The position numbers and the translations under genes were made by a program. A DNA stretch of 64,000 nucleotides, taken from the NCBI GenBank assembly GCA_016081115.2, contig JABTTQ020003411.1, positions 372,001 through 436,000 on the forward strand, written 5' to 3'. The DNA comes from Rehmannia glutinosa. Lineage: Eukaryota; Streptophyta; Magnoliopsida; Lamiales; Orobanchaceae. Positions 44,417-56,619 of the stretch are shown one piece after another. Position 1 is the stretch's first letter. Each line of letters begins with the position of its first letter. The notes beneath the pieces were generated by a model. The model had not been told where the DNA came from. It made no database searches and saw nothing but the letters and a program-made list of their open reading frames with translations.

Positions 44417-45797
44417 TGATAAGTGCCATTTTGTACATATTTTGTGCTTTTAATCCAATAGTTTTTAATTATTTTATTAGAAAAATCAGAGTTTTCTCGA
44501 GTATTTTTAGCATTTTATCGCGGGATGTGTTTAACATTATAGGTGGAGCAATTTGGAGCAATTTGAAGCCAACATCAAGTAAAAAAAAAAAAAGAGGAAA
44601 GAAAATCACTCAACATGACTTGGGGTTGTCAAATAACATGGCCATGATCAAAAAGAAGGAAATAAATTGAAGAAATATTGGAAAAAGGGTCCAAAACGGC
44701 CAAACTGTGTCACCAAACACGGCCATGTTGAAGGGGATCAAAAGAGGAGAAAAAACGCACAAAACAGACCCGAACACGGCCTGGCCGTGTTGCAAAACAC
44801 GGCCTGGCCGTGTTGGCCAACACGACCGTGTTCGGTGTTTTTGCCAAACTTCGAGCAAAGACGGCCAGCCGTCTTAACACGCCCTGTCGTGTCAGGGCCA
44901 CTTTCAGACACCTTTTTATGCAGAAATTGTTGAAAAATCACCAACCAAACCTTTTTGATCACTTTTGAATACCTTTAACACCCTATCTTGCTGCACCATG
45001 TCCCCATGTTCTCTCAATTGTCATGTGGACACAATGATTCAACCAACTCAACCAATGGAAGTGGAGTATTGTCATGTGAATATAATGATTCAACCAACTC
45101 AACCATGAATGTGCACACAATGATTCAACCAATAAGCATAGAAGTGGAGCATTTCTTAGCATTATTGATGTGTTCTTTCACAAAGATGGTGCCTATAAAA
45201 GCCAAGAGTTTGAATTGGGAAAAGGATTCATGTAGTATTCATTCATATAGAGATTCATTGTGTATTTACCATTCAATTCAATTTAGACACTTAGAAAATA
45301 TTCATTGTGTCCAACATTTTAAGTGGAATTGGGATCAAGAGGTTTTGGAAGAGTAAGCTTGTAGCAACATTGGAGAAGAAGGCTTGGATCAACATCATCC
45401 ATCAAGGAAGAAGTCATTGAGATTTTGAGAAAGATAAGTACATCATGTCTACAATACTTAAAATCTTCTTGTGTAATTTACTCTTTTGTCAAAATCATGA
45501 GTAGCTAAACTCCTAGTGTTTGAATGTAATGAACTCTAGAATGGATTTGTGATTAAGGTTTGTATGTTTTTAATAAAATTCTCATGTCTTGTGTGATTCA
45601 CTTATATCATGTTTATTTCATTTGAGTTAATATTTCCGGTATATTAATTTGATGTCTATTCCTCATCGGGTAATCGAGAGATTTATGGTGAGAAAGAACC
45701 TATATAAGTGAAAAGCGTTGCATGCAATCCTAGATATAGGACGACATAAATCTTCTGGATTAGGGTCAAACCTAATATGGGAATTCATAAATCGTTA
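44417..45797 (+). repeat. 5' LTR of Athila A, truncated at its 3' end
   Basis: It matches the 3' LTR (54299-54756 plus 62273-63593) closely until AAATCGTTAT at about 45796, then switches straight to gag. It contains a cluster of ACACGGCCTGGCCGTGT palindromes (44777-44895) and a short minisatellite of CAATGATTCAACCAA (45028-45137). A TATA box TATAAAA lies at 45194-45200 and an AATAAAA signal near 45571. Confidence 0.9.
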
Positions 45798-46608
45798 TAT
45801 GCCATTTACTCTTCGAGGACGGGCTAAACAATGGCTAAACACTTTACCGAAGGGGACAATCACAACATGGAGTATTATGGCGGAAAAGTTCCTTCTGAAG
45901 TATTTTCCACCCGCCAAAACCGCACGATTGAGGAATGAGATCTCTTCATTCACTCAAGAGGACGATGAGACCCTGTACGATACTTGGGAGAGATTCAAAG
46001 AATTACTGCGAAAATGCCCACATCATGGCCTTTCCATTTGGATGCAAGTCCAAACATTTTACAATGGGCTACTCTCACCGACGATGCAAATGATTGATGC
46101 GGACGGGGAACGCGTTGAACAATAAAACACCGGCCGCCAAGATCTCATAGAAGGAATGGCCATGAATGGCTATCAATGGCAATCCGTACGAGGAAAAACC
46201 AACATGACAGTGGGTGTATACAATGCGGACGTGGTAGTTACGCTAGCCGCACAGGTCGAAGCTCTGACTCAGAAAATTGACGGGTTGGCAGCTCCAAAAC
46301 CACCACCACAACAAGCCTTCTCATGCGAGACTTGTGGAGGATCGCACAACCACCAAGATTGCCCTCACGCGATACCGCCGCATGAACAAGTGGATTATCT
46401 AGGTAATCAATCTCGACCCTTTCAAAATAATCCTTTCAGTAACACCTATAATCTAGGTTGGTGTCAGCACCCGAACTTTAGGTGGGGCAATCAAGGTCAA
46501 CAGAAGCCTAATCCAAATGCACTCCCCAATTTGTTTGCACCTCCCGGTTTCCAACCGCGAAAACCAAGTTTGGAGGACTTATTGTCTAAATTCGTTCAAA
46601 CAACGTAA
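45798..46608 (+). pseudogene. Athila A gag: capsid and zinc knuckle, 5' part deleted
   Basis: Retrotrans_gag text begins at the deletion junction (TLRGRAKQWLNTLPKGTITT), then KYFPPAKTARLRNEISSFTQ and ETLYDTWERFKELLRKCPHH. After a frame change around 46105-46135 it continues MAMNGYQWQS. The knuckle CETCGGSHNHQDC (46324-46362, CX2CX3HX4C) is present. An in-frame TAA lies at 46606-46608. The N-terminal capsid and the start codon are missing, so no native Gag can be made from this copy. Confidence 0.88.
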
Positions 46609-47805
46609 ACCCGTTTCACGGCCACCGAAACATCCTTAAGGAACCAAGAAGCATCCATTCGCAACTTGGAAAATCAAATTGGCCAAATAGCCAAAATGAT
46701 CTCCGAAAGGCCACAAGGGAGCTTACCTAGCAATACCGAACCAAATCCGAGAGAGCAAGTAAAAGCAATCACTCTAAGGAGTGGAACAAAGCTAGACGAG
46801 GTACGGATGACGGAGGATGAACCCACTCCCATGCAACAAAAAGACGAACAGGTATCCAAGGAAACAAAGAAAATGGTACCAGAATTCCAACCACCTATTC
46901 CGTATCCAAGTCGATTGCGTAAGGACAAACATGACGACCAATTTGGTAAATTTTTGGATTTGTTTAAACAATTACACATCAATATTCCTTTTGTTGAAGC
47001 CCTTTCACAGATGCCAAAATATGCCAAGTTCTTAAAAGATCTTCTTTCAAATAAGAAGAAGCTTGAAGAAATTTACATGGTGCAATTAAATGAGGAATGC
47101 TCGGCAATTTTGCAAAATAAGTTACCGCAAAAAATCAAACATCCAAGGAGTTTTACTATTCCTTGTCATGTCGGTAATTTGACTGTTGATCGGGCATTGG
47201 CCGATCTAGGGGCTAGCATTAATTTGATGTCGTATGAATTGTTTAAACAAATGGGTCTAGGGGAACCAAAACCAACTAGGATGAGCTTACAATTAGCTGA
47301 CAGGTCCATTAAATATCCTAGAGGCATTGTTGAGGATGTTTTGGTCAAAGTCGATAAGTTTATATTTCCTGTCGATTTTGTAATTCTTGACATGCATACA
47401 GATGTCGAAGTCCCCATGATTCTAGGACGTCCATTTTTAGCTACTGCAAAAACAATCATTGTCGTGCATGATGGCAAACTCATTTTAAGAGTCAAAGATG
47501 AACAAATCATTTTTAAAATTGCTACATCAATGAAAAATACGATAGATAAAGATGACTCCTGTTTTGCTATTGATCTTATCGATATGGAGATAACCTATTC
47601 TTTACCAAGCATGATTTCTAACGAATTCTTGGAGACTTGTATTGTTCAAAGTGCTGGTATAGCGGATGAAAATCCTTTTCTTAGGGAATCAGACTCGTAT
47701 AGGAGGAAAACACACCAATGTAAGCGAGAAAGAGTTCGAAAAATTGAAAATTCACAAGTGGGGCATAACAAACCGTCCATTGAGGACCCACCTTGTTGGA
47801 GCTGA
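46609..47805 (+). pseudogene. Athila A protease region
   Basis: An open frame continues gag in phase (QVKAITLRSGTKL, the usual Athila linker). The retropepsin core follows: DRALADLGASINLMSYELFK with the Asp-Leu-Gly-Ala active site at 47203-47214, and MILGRPFLATA as the conserved flap/ILGRPFL block near 47416. One aspartic protease of this type dimerises to cut the Gag-Pol polyprotein. The frame runs off at 47803 through a one-base shift just before RT. Confidence 0.88.
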
Positions 47806-50722
47806 AAGAGCTACCCGAACACTTGGAATATGCATTTCTAGCCGAGAACGCCAAACTTCCCGTAATTATTTCCTCCGATTTATCTTCCCATCAAAAGGAT
47901 AGATTGTTGGCAATATTACGGGGAACATAAAAGGCCATCGCTTGGAAAATCTCCGATATTCAAGGGATCAATCCTTCCTTTTGCACTCACAAAATTCGAT
48001 GGATGGAGGAAAATTTCAAGCCGGTTGTTCTACCTCGGCGTCGCTTAAATCCAAACATGAAAGAGGTAGTCAAGGCGGAGGTAATCAAATTACTTGATCT
48101 TTGGGCTCATCTATCCAATCTCGATAGTAATTGGGTGAGTCGGTTCAAGTGGTTCCAAAGAAAGGTGGGATGACGGTGGTACCAAATGAAAAGAATGAAC
48201 TTATTCCAATCCGACGGTAACAGGTTGGCGAGTTTGCATCGACATCGACGACTCAATGATGCCACTCGCAATGACCATTTTCCTTTAGCTTTTATTGATC
48301 AAATGCTTGAAAGATTATCTGGTCATTTGTATTATTGCTTCCTTGATGGCATGTCAGGTTATTTTCAGATCCCGATAGCATCGAAGGACCAAGATAAAAC
48401 CACTTTCACTTGTCCCTACGGTACTTTTGCCTATCGACGCATGTCTTTCGGGTTTGTGCAATGCACCGGCAACCTTTCAACGGTGCATGCTTGCTATCTT
48501 TGATGAACTTGTAGAAGATATCATGGAAGTCTTCATGGATGACTTCTCGATTTTTGGGGACTCATTTGATCTTTGTCTTGCAAATCTTAAAAAAGTCCTA
48601 ATTCGTTGCGAAGAAACTAACCTGGTTCTTAACTGGGAAAAATGTCATTTCATGGTACAAGAAGGTATTGTTTTGGGACATAAAATTTCTTGCAGGGCAT
48701 TGAAGTTGACAAGGCGAAGGTTGAGACAATTTCCAAATTGCCTCCACCCACCACGGTGAAGGCAATCCGAAGATTTTTGGGGCACGCCGGGTTCTATAGG
48801 CGATTCATCAAAGATTTTTCAAAAATTACCCGGCCACTCACTCGCCCCTTGGAGAAGGATGCGGTTTTTGATATCAATGATGAATGCCTTCAAGCATTCA
48901 ATACTTTGAAAGAAAAACTCACCACTTCCCCCATCATGATAGCTCCGGATTGGTCTCAACCATTCAAACTCATGTGTGATGCCAGCGATTATGCGGTAGG
49001 TACGGTGCTCGGGCAACGAAAAGATAAGCATTTCCGACCAATTTACTACGCAAGTAAAACTCTGAATCCCACTCAGTCCAATTATACAACTACAGAAAAA
49101 GAGTTACTTGCAGTAGTTTTGCCTTTGACAAATTTCGCTCATATTTTATCCTATCAAAAGTCATTGTCTATAGGGATCACTCCACCTTACGTTATTTGCT
49201 TGACAAAAATGATGCAAAGCCACGACTAATTCAATGGGTACTCTTACTCCAAGAATTCGATGTGGAGATCAAAGATAAACAGGGTGCCGAAAATCTTGTC
49301 GCCGACCACCTATCAAGGCTTTAGCACTCCGACACCGACAAGCAACACAAAGGACATATCAACGATTCTTTCCCAGATGAGCAACTCTTTGCCCTGAACT
49401 CAATTTCAATTGATAATCCTTGGTTTGCAGATTTTGCTAATTATCTTGCAGGAAAAGTTCTACCGAAATGGTTGACCCATCAACAGAAGAAAAAATTCTT
49501 TTCGGACCTCAAATACTATATTTGGGACGATCCCCAACTCATTCGAGTTTGTGCGGATCAAATCATACGAAGATGTGTCGCACTTCCGGAAATGATCTCG
49601 ATTTTGCATCATTGTCATAAGGGGCCCACCGGTGGGCACTATCAAGCGAATACCACGGCACGAAAGGTCCTTGAGTCGGGTTTTTATTGGCCCACACTTT
49701 TCCAAGTCGCAAAACGGTATGTTGAAACTTGTGATAATTGTCAACGAGCAGGAAATATTTCTCGAAAAAATGAAATGCCCCAAAATGGTATTCTTGTTTG
49801 CGAAATTTTTGATGTTTGGGGTATTGATTTTATGGGAGCTTTTCCTACATCGTTTGGCAATAAATACATTTTAGTGGTCGTTGACTACGTGTCTAAATGG
49901 ATAAAGGCTCAAGCCTTGCCCAGAAATGATGCTCGAGTGGTGATACATTTTCTAAAAAAACTTTCCACCTGATTCGGTACACCACGAGCCATCATTAGTG
50001 ATAGAGGCACTCATATTTGCAATAACCAATTCGACAAAGTGCTAAAACGTTATGGCGTCACACACCGAGTCGCCACCGCCTATCACCCCCAAACTAGTGG
50101 TCAAGTCGAAGTGTCCAACCACGAATTAAAACGAATTTTGGAAAAAACGGTTGGACACTCTCGCAAGGATTGGTCCTTTAAACTCGACGATGCCCTTTGG
50201 GCTTATAGAACGACTTTCAAAACACCGATAGGGACTACTCCATACCGACTCGTTTATGGTAAGGCATGTCATTTACCGATTGAGCTTGAACACAAGGCCT
50301 TTTGGGCTATTAAAATGCTTAATTATGATTTGTCAAGTGCAGGAAATAACCGTTTATTGCAGATTAATGAATTCGAAGAATGGCGAAATTCGGCATACGA
50401 GAACTCGAAAATTTACAAAGAACGAACAAAGCAATGGCATGACAAACGCATTAAGAAAACAAGAGAATTTCAACCTGGTGATCAAGTGTTACTCTTCAAT
50501 TCCCGACTCCGACTATTCCCAGGTAAGTTAAAATCCAGGTGGTCCGACCCATTCACTGTTACTCAAGTGTTTTCTTACGGGACTATCAAAATTACGCACA
50601 AGGAAATGGGCACCTTTAAGGTAAACGGACACCGTCTGAAGCTCTATTTTGGGGGCACCATCGATGATAATTATCGAGATTCCATCAAGCTTGAGGATCC
50701 CCCCAATACATCACACAATTAG
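47785..50722 (+). pseudogene. Athila A pol: reverse transcriptase, RNase H, integrase
   Basis: RT starts with the LKELPEHLEYAFL-type entry (47797 onward), then a DGMSGYFQIPI block. The catalytic FMDD is at 48532-48543 and VLGHKIS near 48673. RNase H shows CDASDYA at 48975-48995 and YYASKTLNPTQ. Integrase has an HHCC finger (HCHKGPTGGHY ... CDNCQ, 49612-49740) and catalytic Asp in GIDFMG (49821), Asp in SDRGTH (about 49997) and Glu in GQVEVSN (about 50100). The last block (50039-50722, 227 residues) is fully open. Breaks: shifts near 47785, 48225 and 48453, an upstream stop at 47928-47930, and a TGA at 49970-49972. All catalytic residues are visible but not in one frame. Confidence 0.93.
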
Positions 50723-51960
50723 AGGTGAAACGGTCCAGCTATACGATATTAAAGAAGCGCTACCCGGGAGGCAACCCGATCATTTTTGTGTGTTCTTGTT
50801 TTTCTTTTCAATTTGTTTGCAATTTTTTTTTATTTCGCACAAATCCTTAGGGTCCATTTCTTTCAAAATATTGAGATATTTTATAAAAAACATTCAAACA
50901 GCCCGGGACACGGCAGGGCCGTGTCGCTCGACATGGTCGTGTCCAGGCTGCAAAATGGTCGTGTCAAAAACATTTCCCAATTTCCCTTTTATTTTAAAAA
51001 ATAAAATCAAAAAATCAAAAATTGGCCCGAACACGGCCGGGCCGTGTCGCCCGACACGCCCGTGTTTGGGCCGAAACCAATTAATCGCGCAATAGCCCGT
51101 AACACGGCCTGGCCGTGTCGCCCGACACGGCCGTGTCCGGGCTGTTAAAAAAAATAGGGGAGGTCCGTTTTCAGGTATTTTTTTTCGAATTTCTCCAATT
51201 TTAAACCCTAAAAAACCCCTCTTCCTCCCCAAAACTATCCCCAAATTCACCTCACTCTTCCATTTAAACTTAGATTCTTCCACAAAAACACCATCTTCTC
51301 TTCATTACCAACACTTCTTCTGATTGATTTTTCAAACAAATTGGGAATTTGTGGGTTTTTGACATCTATTTTGTGGGTTTTTGACATCTCTCTTGTGGGT
51401 CTTCAATAAAAGGTATGTATTTTATTTTATTTGTGTGTTCAATTTCATCTTCCTCTTTTTAATTTTGTTCTTTTAATTTTCATTTGTTCTTGCATTTGTG
51501 TAATTTTTTTTAGGATTTTTTATTTGCAATTTTTAGGGGTATTTATGTTTAAGTGTTGAAGGCATAATTTCAAGTGATGATACTTTGGACTACATGAATT
51601 TTTCTTGATAAAATCATATGAATTCACTTGTTGGCATCCTCTTTTGAAGACATGAGAATATTATTGTTAGAGGAGTTGTTGTTGTTATAAGATGGTCTTA
51701 TTGGCATGTTGGTTTGTTATTGATTGCTTGACAAAATCACATAATGATCATGAATTGACGACATGCCTTATTGTGGTTTTGCTTGCCATCGTGATACTTG
51801 ACATTGAGCCATGGAGCATATTTGGTTGTTGCATTTGTTGGTTATTCTTGCGAACCATGCTACTCGAGTTTCATAGACATATTTGTAGTACCCATTTCTT
51901 TGTTGTGGCTATCATGGGTTTATACTTGGTTGTTATCGAAGTTTCTCTTTCAGGACTACT
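50723..51960 (+). other. Non-coding spacer between pol and the env-like frame of Athila A
   Basis: It begins with a conserved GCGCTACCCGGGAGGCAACC block (50757-50776; a related block at 58962 in element B). A dense cluster of GGCCGTGT palindromes lies at 50903-51150, then a pyrimidine-rich tract (51180-51300). A GTGGGTTTTTGACATCT duplication (about 51351-51392) precedes AT-rich sequence up to the env-like frame. No gene recognised; an intron or leader for the env-like mRNA would fit here. Confidence 0.6.
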
Positions 51961-53252
51961 ATGTCAAAACGCAACCGTTGTACCGCTCCTTCCGGGTCTA
52001 GGGGACCTGCTGGCTCCCGTCGTCCCTCCCGGGCTAATCCACCAAATAATCGTCACAACATTCTATTCCGGGATGACGAACAAGAAACTCGGTATCAACA
52101 ATTGTTGGGCAAACCATTGCACAACACCCGATACCCGGACGCCATGACATTGGAGACCTTGGGCTACAAGAAGATATTGATTGGATGTTCGAGCAAGTTG
52201 GGTGGGAACGATTCATGGGTGCGAAATCACCTACTTACGAGCACGTCACACTGGAATTCCTTAGCTCACTTAATACCGAGATTCTCACAGGAACTCATGC
52301 TAGGGATGGCCTCATCTCTTTCCTCTTGTTCAATCAAGAATATGCATTAACTCTTGCCGACTTCAACCAAATATATGGTCTCCCAATTGGCGGTGAAAGA
52401 CGCTTTTCTAATGATTTTAATACACAGCAGTTCTGGAATGAAATAGCACCTTCATACGAATATGTTGCTTCCCGTGCTAAAGTATCACACGTAATAAATC
52501 CTTGTTTTCGTTATATGCATCGTGTGATGGCTAGCACACTTTTCGGTAGGGGAGAAAGTGACGAAAATTTGAGGAAGGACGAACTATTGTTTTTATGGGC
52601 TATGGTCTATGGCAAACACCTCGACACAGGGTCTCACTTAGCACGCCATTTTCAGAAAGTCGGGCGGGGCGAATGTAGTAAAATTCTTGTTGGGGGCCTA
52701 ATTACCCCAATTGCTCATTACTTCGAGCATGACTTAACGGGTTTACAACAAGCGCGAGGGAGAACGCGTATTGATCTCGAGGTATGTACTGCTATAAAAT
52801 TAATTGAAAGAGTCAATGATCAATTTTGCTTGCGTTTCCGAGATACATCCCAACGCCTACTACTTCCCGACCCAGCCCGGACAACAATTCGTAATCATGA
52901 CAATTGGTTGATGGGTTTGCAACGTAATCCGGAGGGCGACAGAATTCTCCTCGCTCTACCTCCCATAGAGGATGATGCTCCCGAATCTCCGTCGCCTCCA
53001 CGGAGTTCACCACCCCATGCTTCTTCATCTCGCCCACCACCACCGCCGCATGAACAAATTGATCTTCAAGCTATTCTACAAGAACAACAACACCAAAGAG
53101 GCATGCTATCATATCAACAAACGATGCTCGAACGCCAGCAAAATATGCTCGACCACCAACAGCAAATGATGGAGCAGCAATTTGGCATCATTCGGGATAT
53201 TCGAGAGCAGCAACAACAACAAAATGCCCTTTTCTCTCAACTCCACCAATGA
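51961..53252 (+). CDS. Athila ORF-1 (env-like position) protein
   Basis: The frame opens at 51961 (MSKRNRCTAPSGSRGPAGSR, basic and Ser/Pro-rich). It shifts by one base at about 52163, next to a GGG run, and stays open from 52185 to 53252. The body (LEFLSSLNTEIL, FLLFNQEYALTLADFNQIYG, FWNEIAPSYEY, LLFLWAMVYGKHLDTGSH) matches the Pfam Athila ORF-1 family by eye. The C-terminus is Pro/Ser- then Gln-rich with coiled-coil character (about 53060-53245). The third frame of Athila elements has been called envelope-like from its position; I see no clear signal peptide or membrane anchor, so membrane fusion is not supported here. Apart from one shift the frame is intact. Confidence 0.82.
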
Positions 53253-54298
53253 CACCTATCTCAAGGGCACTTCTCGCCACCGTCATAAGGTCGTATTTTT
53301 CTTTGTTTTAGTTCTCGTTTTTTTTTGCTCCAGTTTGTATCCCATCCCTTCTTCACATTGGGGACAATGTGACCCTTGAAGTTGGGGGTGGTGAGATTTG
53401 TTAGAACGCTTGGATTTGAACTATTTTCTTTAGCTTTGCGTATTTTAGCTATCTTTGTGTATGTTTCGTTTTCTTTTTATGCACCTTATCAATTTCTTGC
53501 AAACAAACATGAGATATTTCTTTTTACAATTAGATAAGTTGTTTGTGGATTGGTTATGACCATTTTTATCCCGAAAAAGTCATCTTTTTGAGAACTCAAA
53601 TTGCCAAAATGTTTTAAACTGTGTGACTCTAATAAAAGGATGAACTTGGCCAATAGAGTTTAATGTCATAAAATTAGTTTGGACTTTGCTTAAATATAGA
53701 TACTCTGTGTCATGATCGCTGGAGAAATCATAATTCGGGTTTAAAAAAAAATTGAGAAAAAAATGCGCTTATATAAAAAAAGGACAAATCGAGGTTATAC
53801 TCCTCTGTTTGTTGCTACTTAGTAACTAGGAGCATTCATGAGCCCCATGTTTGTCTTCTACGTAAAACGGCGGCACAAATATGAGTATGGGACACCACCC
53901 TAGGAGCTTTTGGAAAGTCATTCAAAATTTAAACCTAGTGGAAGTTTGCCACAAAAATGTCATGATTTTATAATTATATGCATAAAAAAAAACCCGAGTT
54001 TTGGACATCTCCTTTTATCATTACATTTTTGTATTTGATCTAAGCGAATGAATAACAATTTTTGTGATATGATAACTGTGATGATTAAATGATTCCAATT
54101 ATTGAAGTCACCCTCTTTTTAACAAAATTGGTCGACTTGAAAAATCGAATCGATTGGCTTAATTGGGAAGGAAAAGGTTAGTAATTCACTTCAATCATGT
54201 CGAAATTGTGAAAATAGATATCTCTTTTTGGTTTCAACCCCACTCTTTGTTTTAAAAATTGCTTGAGGACAAGCAAAATTTCCAAGTTGGAGGCGGTT
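53253..54298 (+). other. 3' non-coding region of Athila A with polypurine tract
   Basis: AT-rich, containing the 164-bp block shared with element B (53787-53950) and a CTTGAGGACAAGCAAA block (54262-54277) that recurs at 60512 in B. The purine-rich AGTTGGAGGCGG (54284-54295) adjoins the 3' LTR. Confidence 0.75.
53787..53950 (+). repeat. 164-bp non-coding block conserved between Athila A and B (copy in A)
   Basis: It starts AATCGAGGTTATACTCCTCT and ends AAACCTAGTGGAAG. The copy at 59957-60120 in element B has the same length and only scattered differences, although surrounding sequence is much less alike. Non-coding in all frames. Confidence 0.85.
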
Positions 54299-54756
54299 TG
54301 ATAAGTGCCATTTTGTACAAATTTTGTGCTTTTAATCCAATAGTTTTTAATTATTTTATTAGAAAAATCATAGTTTTCTCGAGTATTTTTAGCATTTTAT
54401 CGCGGGATGTGTTTAACATTATAGGTGGAGCAATTTGGAGCAATTTGAAGCCAACATCCAGTAAAAAAAAAGAGGAAAGAAAATCACTCAACATGACTTG
54501 GGGTTGTCAAATAACATGGCCATGATCAAAAAGAAGGAAATAAATTAAAGAAAAAATAGAAAAAACGTCCAAAACGGCCAAACTGTGTCACCAAACACGG
54601 CCATGTTGAAGGGGATCAAAAGAGGAGAAAAAACGCACAAAACGCACAAAACAGACCCGAACACGGCCTGGCCGTGTTGTCCAACACGGCCATGTCCGGT
54701 GTTTTCACCAAACATCCAGAGCAGCACGGCCTGGTCGTGCTGCCCAACACGGTCGT

Positions 54757-56489
54757 TGATAAGGGTCTTATTATACATGTTTTATGTGTATATTTAAAAA
54801 GTATGATTTGAGTTATTTTATTGTTAGTTTCATAAATTTTTGATTGTACATAGTTCACATTACTCCGATGTGCTTTTATTGGTGTAGATTGATGATTTGG
54901 AGCTGTTTTTGGTGAATTTTGGGCCATGGTTTCATGTCAAAACATACCCGGGGGTTTCTGGATGCAAAAACACTCAAAATCCCAAGCTAAACGCGTCATT
55001 CCGGGGCCTTTTCAGTCAAACACGGGCAGGGTGTGTTTTTAAGCACGACCGTGCTTTTGAGGAGCCAAAACCGAGCAAATTTTTGGCCAAGACGTACCAA
55101 ACACGGCCAGGCCGTGTTCGAGAAAATCCGCGAACACGGCCTGGCCGTGCTTTGAAAGCACGGGCGTGCTTTTCGTCCAGACTGGTTTTTCTTTGGCGAA
55201 AATTATGGAGACTTTCCATTTTTGCTTTTTGACAACCTTTGAGCAACTTTTATACCTCATTTTGATGCACCAAGCTCTATTATTCCCTCAATTGTCATGT
55301 GGACACAATGATTCAACCAACTCAACTATGAATGTGCACACAATGATTCAACCAACAACCATGGAAGTGGAGCATTTGTTAGCATTATTGATGTGTTCTT
55401 TCACAAAGATGGTGCCTATAAAAGCCAAGAGTTTGAGTTTGAAAGGATATAGAATTCAGGTAGTATTCATTGATAGAGAGATTCATTGTATATTCATTGT
55501 ATATTCTAAGTTTCAAAGCAAAATACATTGAGAGGATAAAAGAGAGGTAGAGTTGGAAGTTGAAGAGCAATAGAGGAGAAGGCTTGGAGCTCAACATCAT
55601 TGCAATCAACCAAGGAGGAAGTATTGTATTGGTCTTGAATAAGAGCTAAGTACACCATGTTCATTTTATTCATATCTTCTTGTGTAGTATACTCTTTTGT
55701 CAAAGCCATGTGTAGCTAAATTTCTAGTGTTTGAATGTAATGAACTCTAGAATGAATTTGTGATTAAGGTTTGTATGTTTTTAATAAAATCTTCATGTTT
55801 TGTGTGATTCACTTATATTATGCTTTATTCATTCAAATTGGTATATGCGCAATATTGATTTGAAGCTTTTCATCCGGGAAATCGAGAGATTCATGGTGAA
55901 ATAGAACCTATATAAGTGAAAAGAGTTGCATGCAATCCTAGATATAGGGCGACATAAATCTTCCGGATTAGGGTCAAACCTAATATGGGAATTCACAAAT
56001 CGTTATAATCTTTGTCTTGGGGTTTTAACTAGAAAGAGTTTTCGAGTTAATCAACTTGAGATTAGAAGTTATTCGCGCTCGATAGAGGGTTTAACTTAAA
56101 TCGGGAATTTCTACGGTCCACATAACATGAAATTTTATTAAACGAGGTTGGTTTTTGCTTAAGGGCTTATGGTTGTATTTTTATCTTGTTGAATCACAAA
56201 AACATTCTAGAGGGATTTACATTCAAACACATTTCTAGCTCTTGATTTCTTAATTCTACAATCTACTTTTATTTGATCTTTTGTAAGTTGCAATTATTTT
56301 TAAATCCTCTATTTTTCATTTTCATTAAACAAACAAAACTCTGAAAATTGCTAGATTAAATAACAAAAAGACGGTAATTATTAGTACTTACAATCCTCGT
56401 GGGAATGACACTCGGTACTCAATAATCTATACTACAAAACGATAGGTGCACTTGCCTATGGTTTTCTAGAGTAGACTTTTGAGCCATCA
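54757..56489 (+). repeat. 5' LTR of Athila B
   Basis: 1733 bp. Palindrome cluster at about 55018-55170, TATAAAA at 55417-55423, AATAAAA near 55790, and GAGCCATCA at the end. From about 55289 onward it is homologous to the Athila A LTR; upstream of that it is largely different. Confidence 0.92.
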
Positions 56490-56494
56490 AGTTT

Positions 56495-56504
56495 TGGCGC
56501 CGTT
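56495..56504 (+). other. Primer binding site of Athila B
   Basis: TGGCGCCGTT lies five bases after the LTR. It matches the start of the tRNA-Asp-type site used by Athila/Tat elements; the following bases are degenerate. The corresponding site in element A was deleted. Confidence 0.8.
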
Positions 56505-56619
56505 CTTTGGGATTGTAATATTAAGAACGCTTTATTTTTGTTAATTTAATCATTTTTTTTATTTTTTTATTTTACCATTATCTTTCTTTTTATCTATCTT
56601 TGTAAGTCTTGGTTTATAC

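Noticed and set aside
44610..44962. Overlapping frames on both strands rich in Arg/Pro/Gly/Val
   Set aside because: Produced by the ACACGGCCTGGCCGTGT palindrome cluster of the Athila LTR; the same artefact appears at 50894-51283, 54545-55260 and 60640-61028.
44988..45356. 122-codon frame repeated in three other places
   Set aside because: Equivalent frames occur in all four Athila LTRs around the TATA box; they follow the LTR minisatellite and start upstream of the presumed transcription start.
51692..52147. 151-codon hydrophobic frame before the Athila ORF-1
   Set aside because: Different frame from ORF-1, overlapping its basic N-terminus; hydrophobicity reflects T-rich spacer, so I do not call it a signal or membrane protein.
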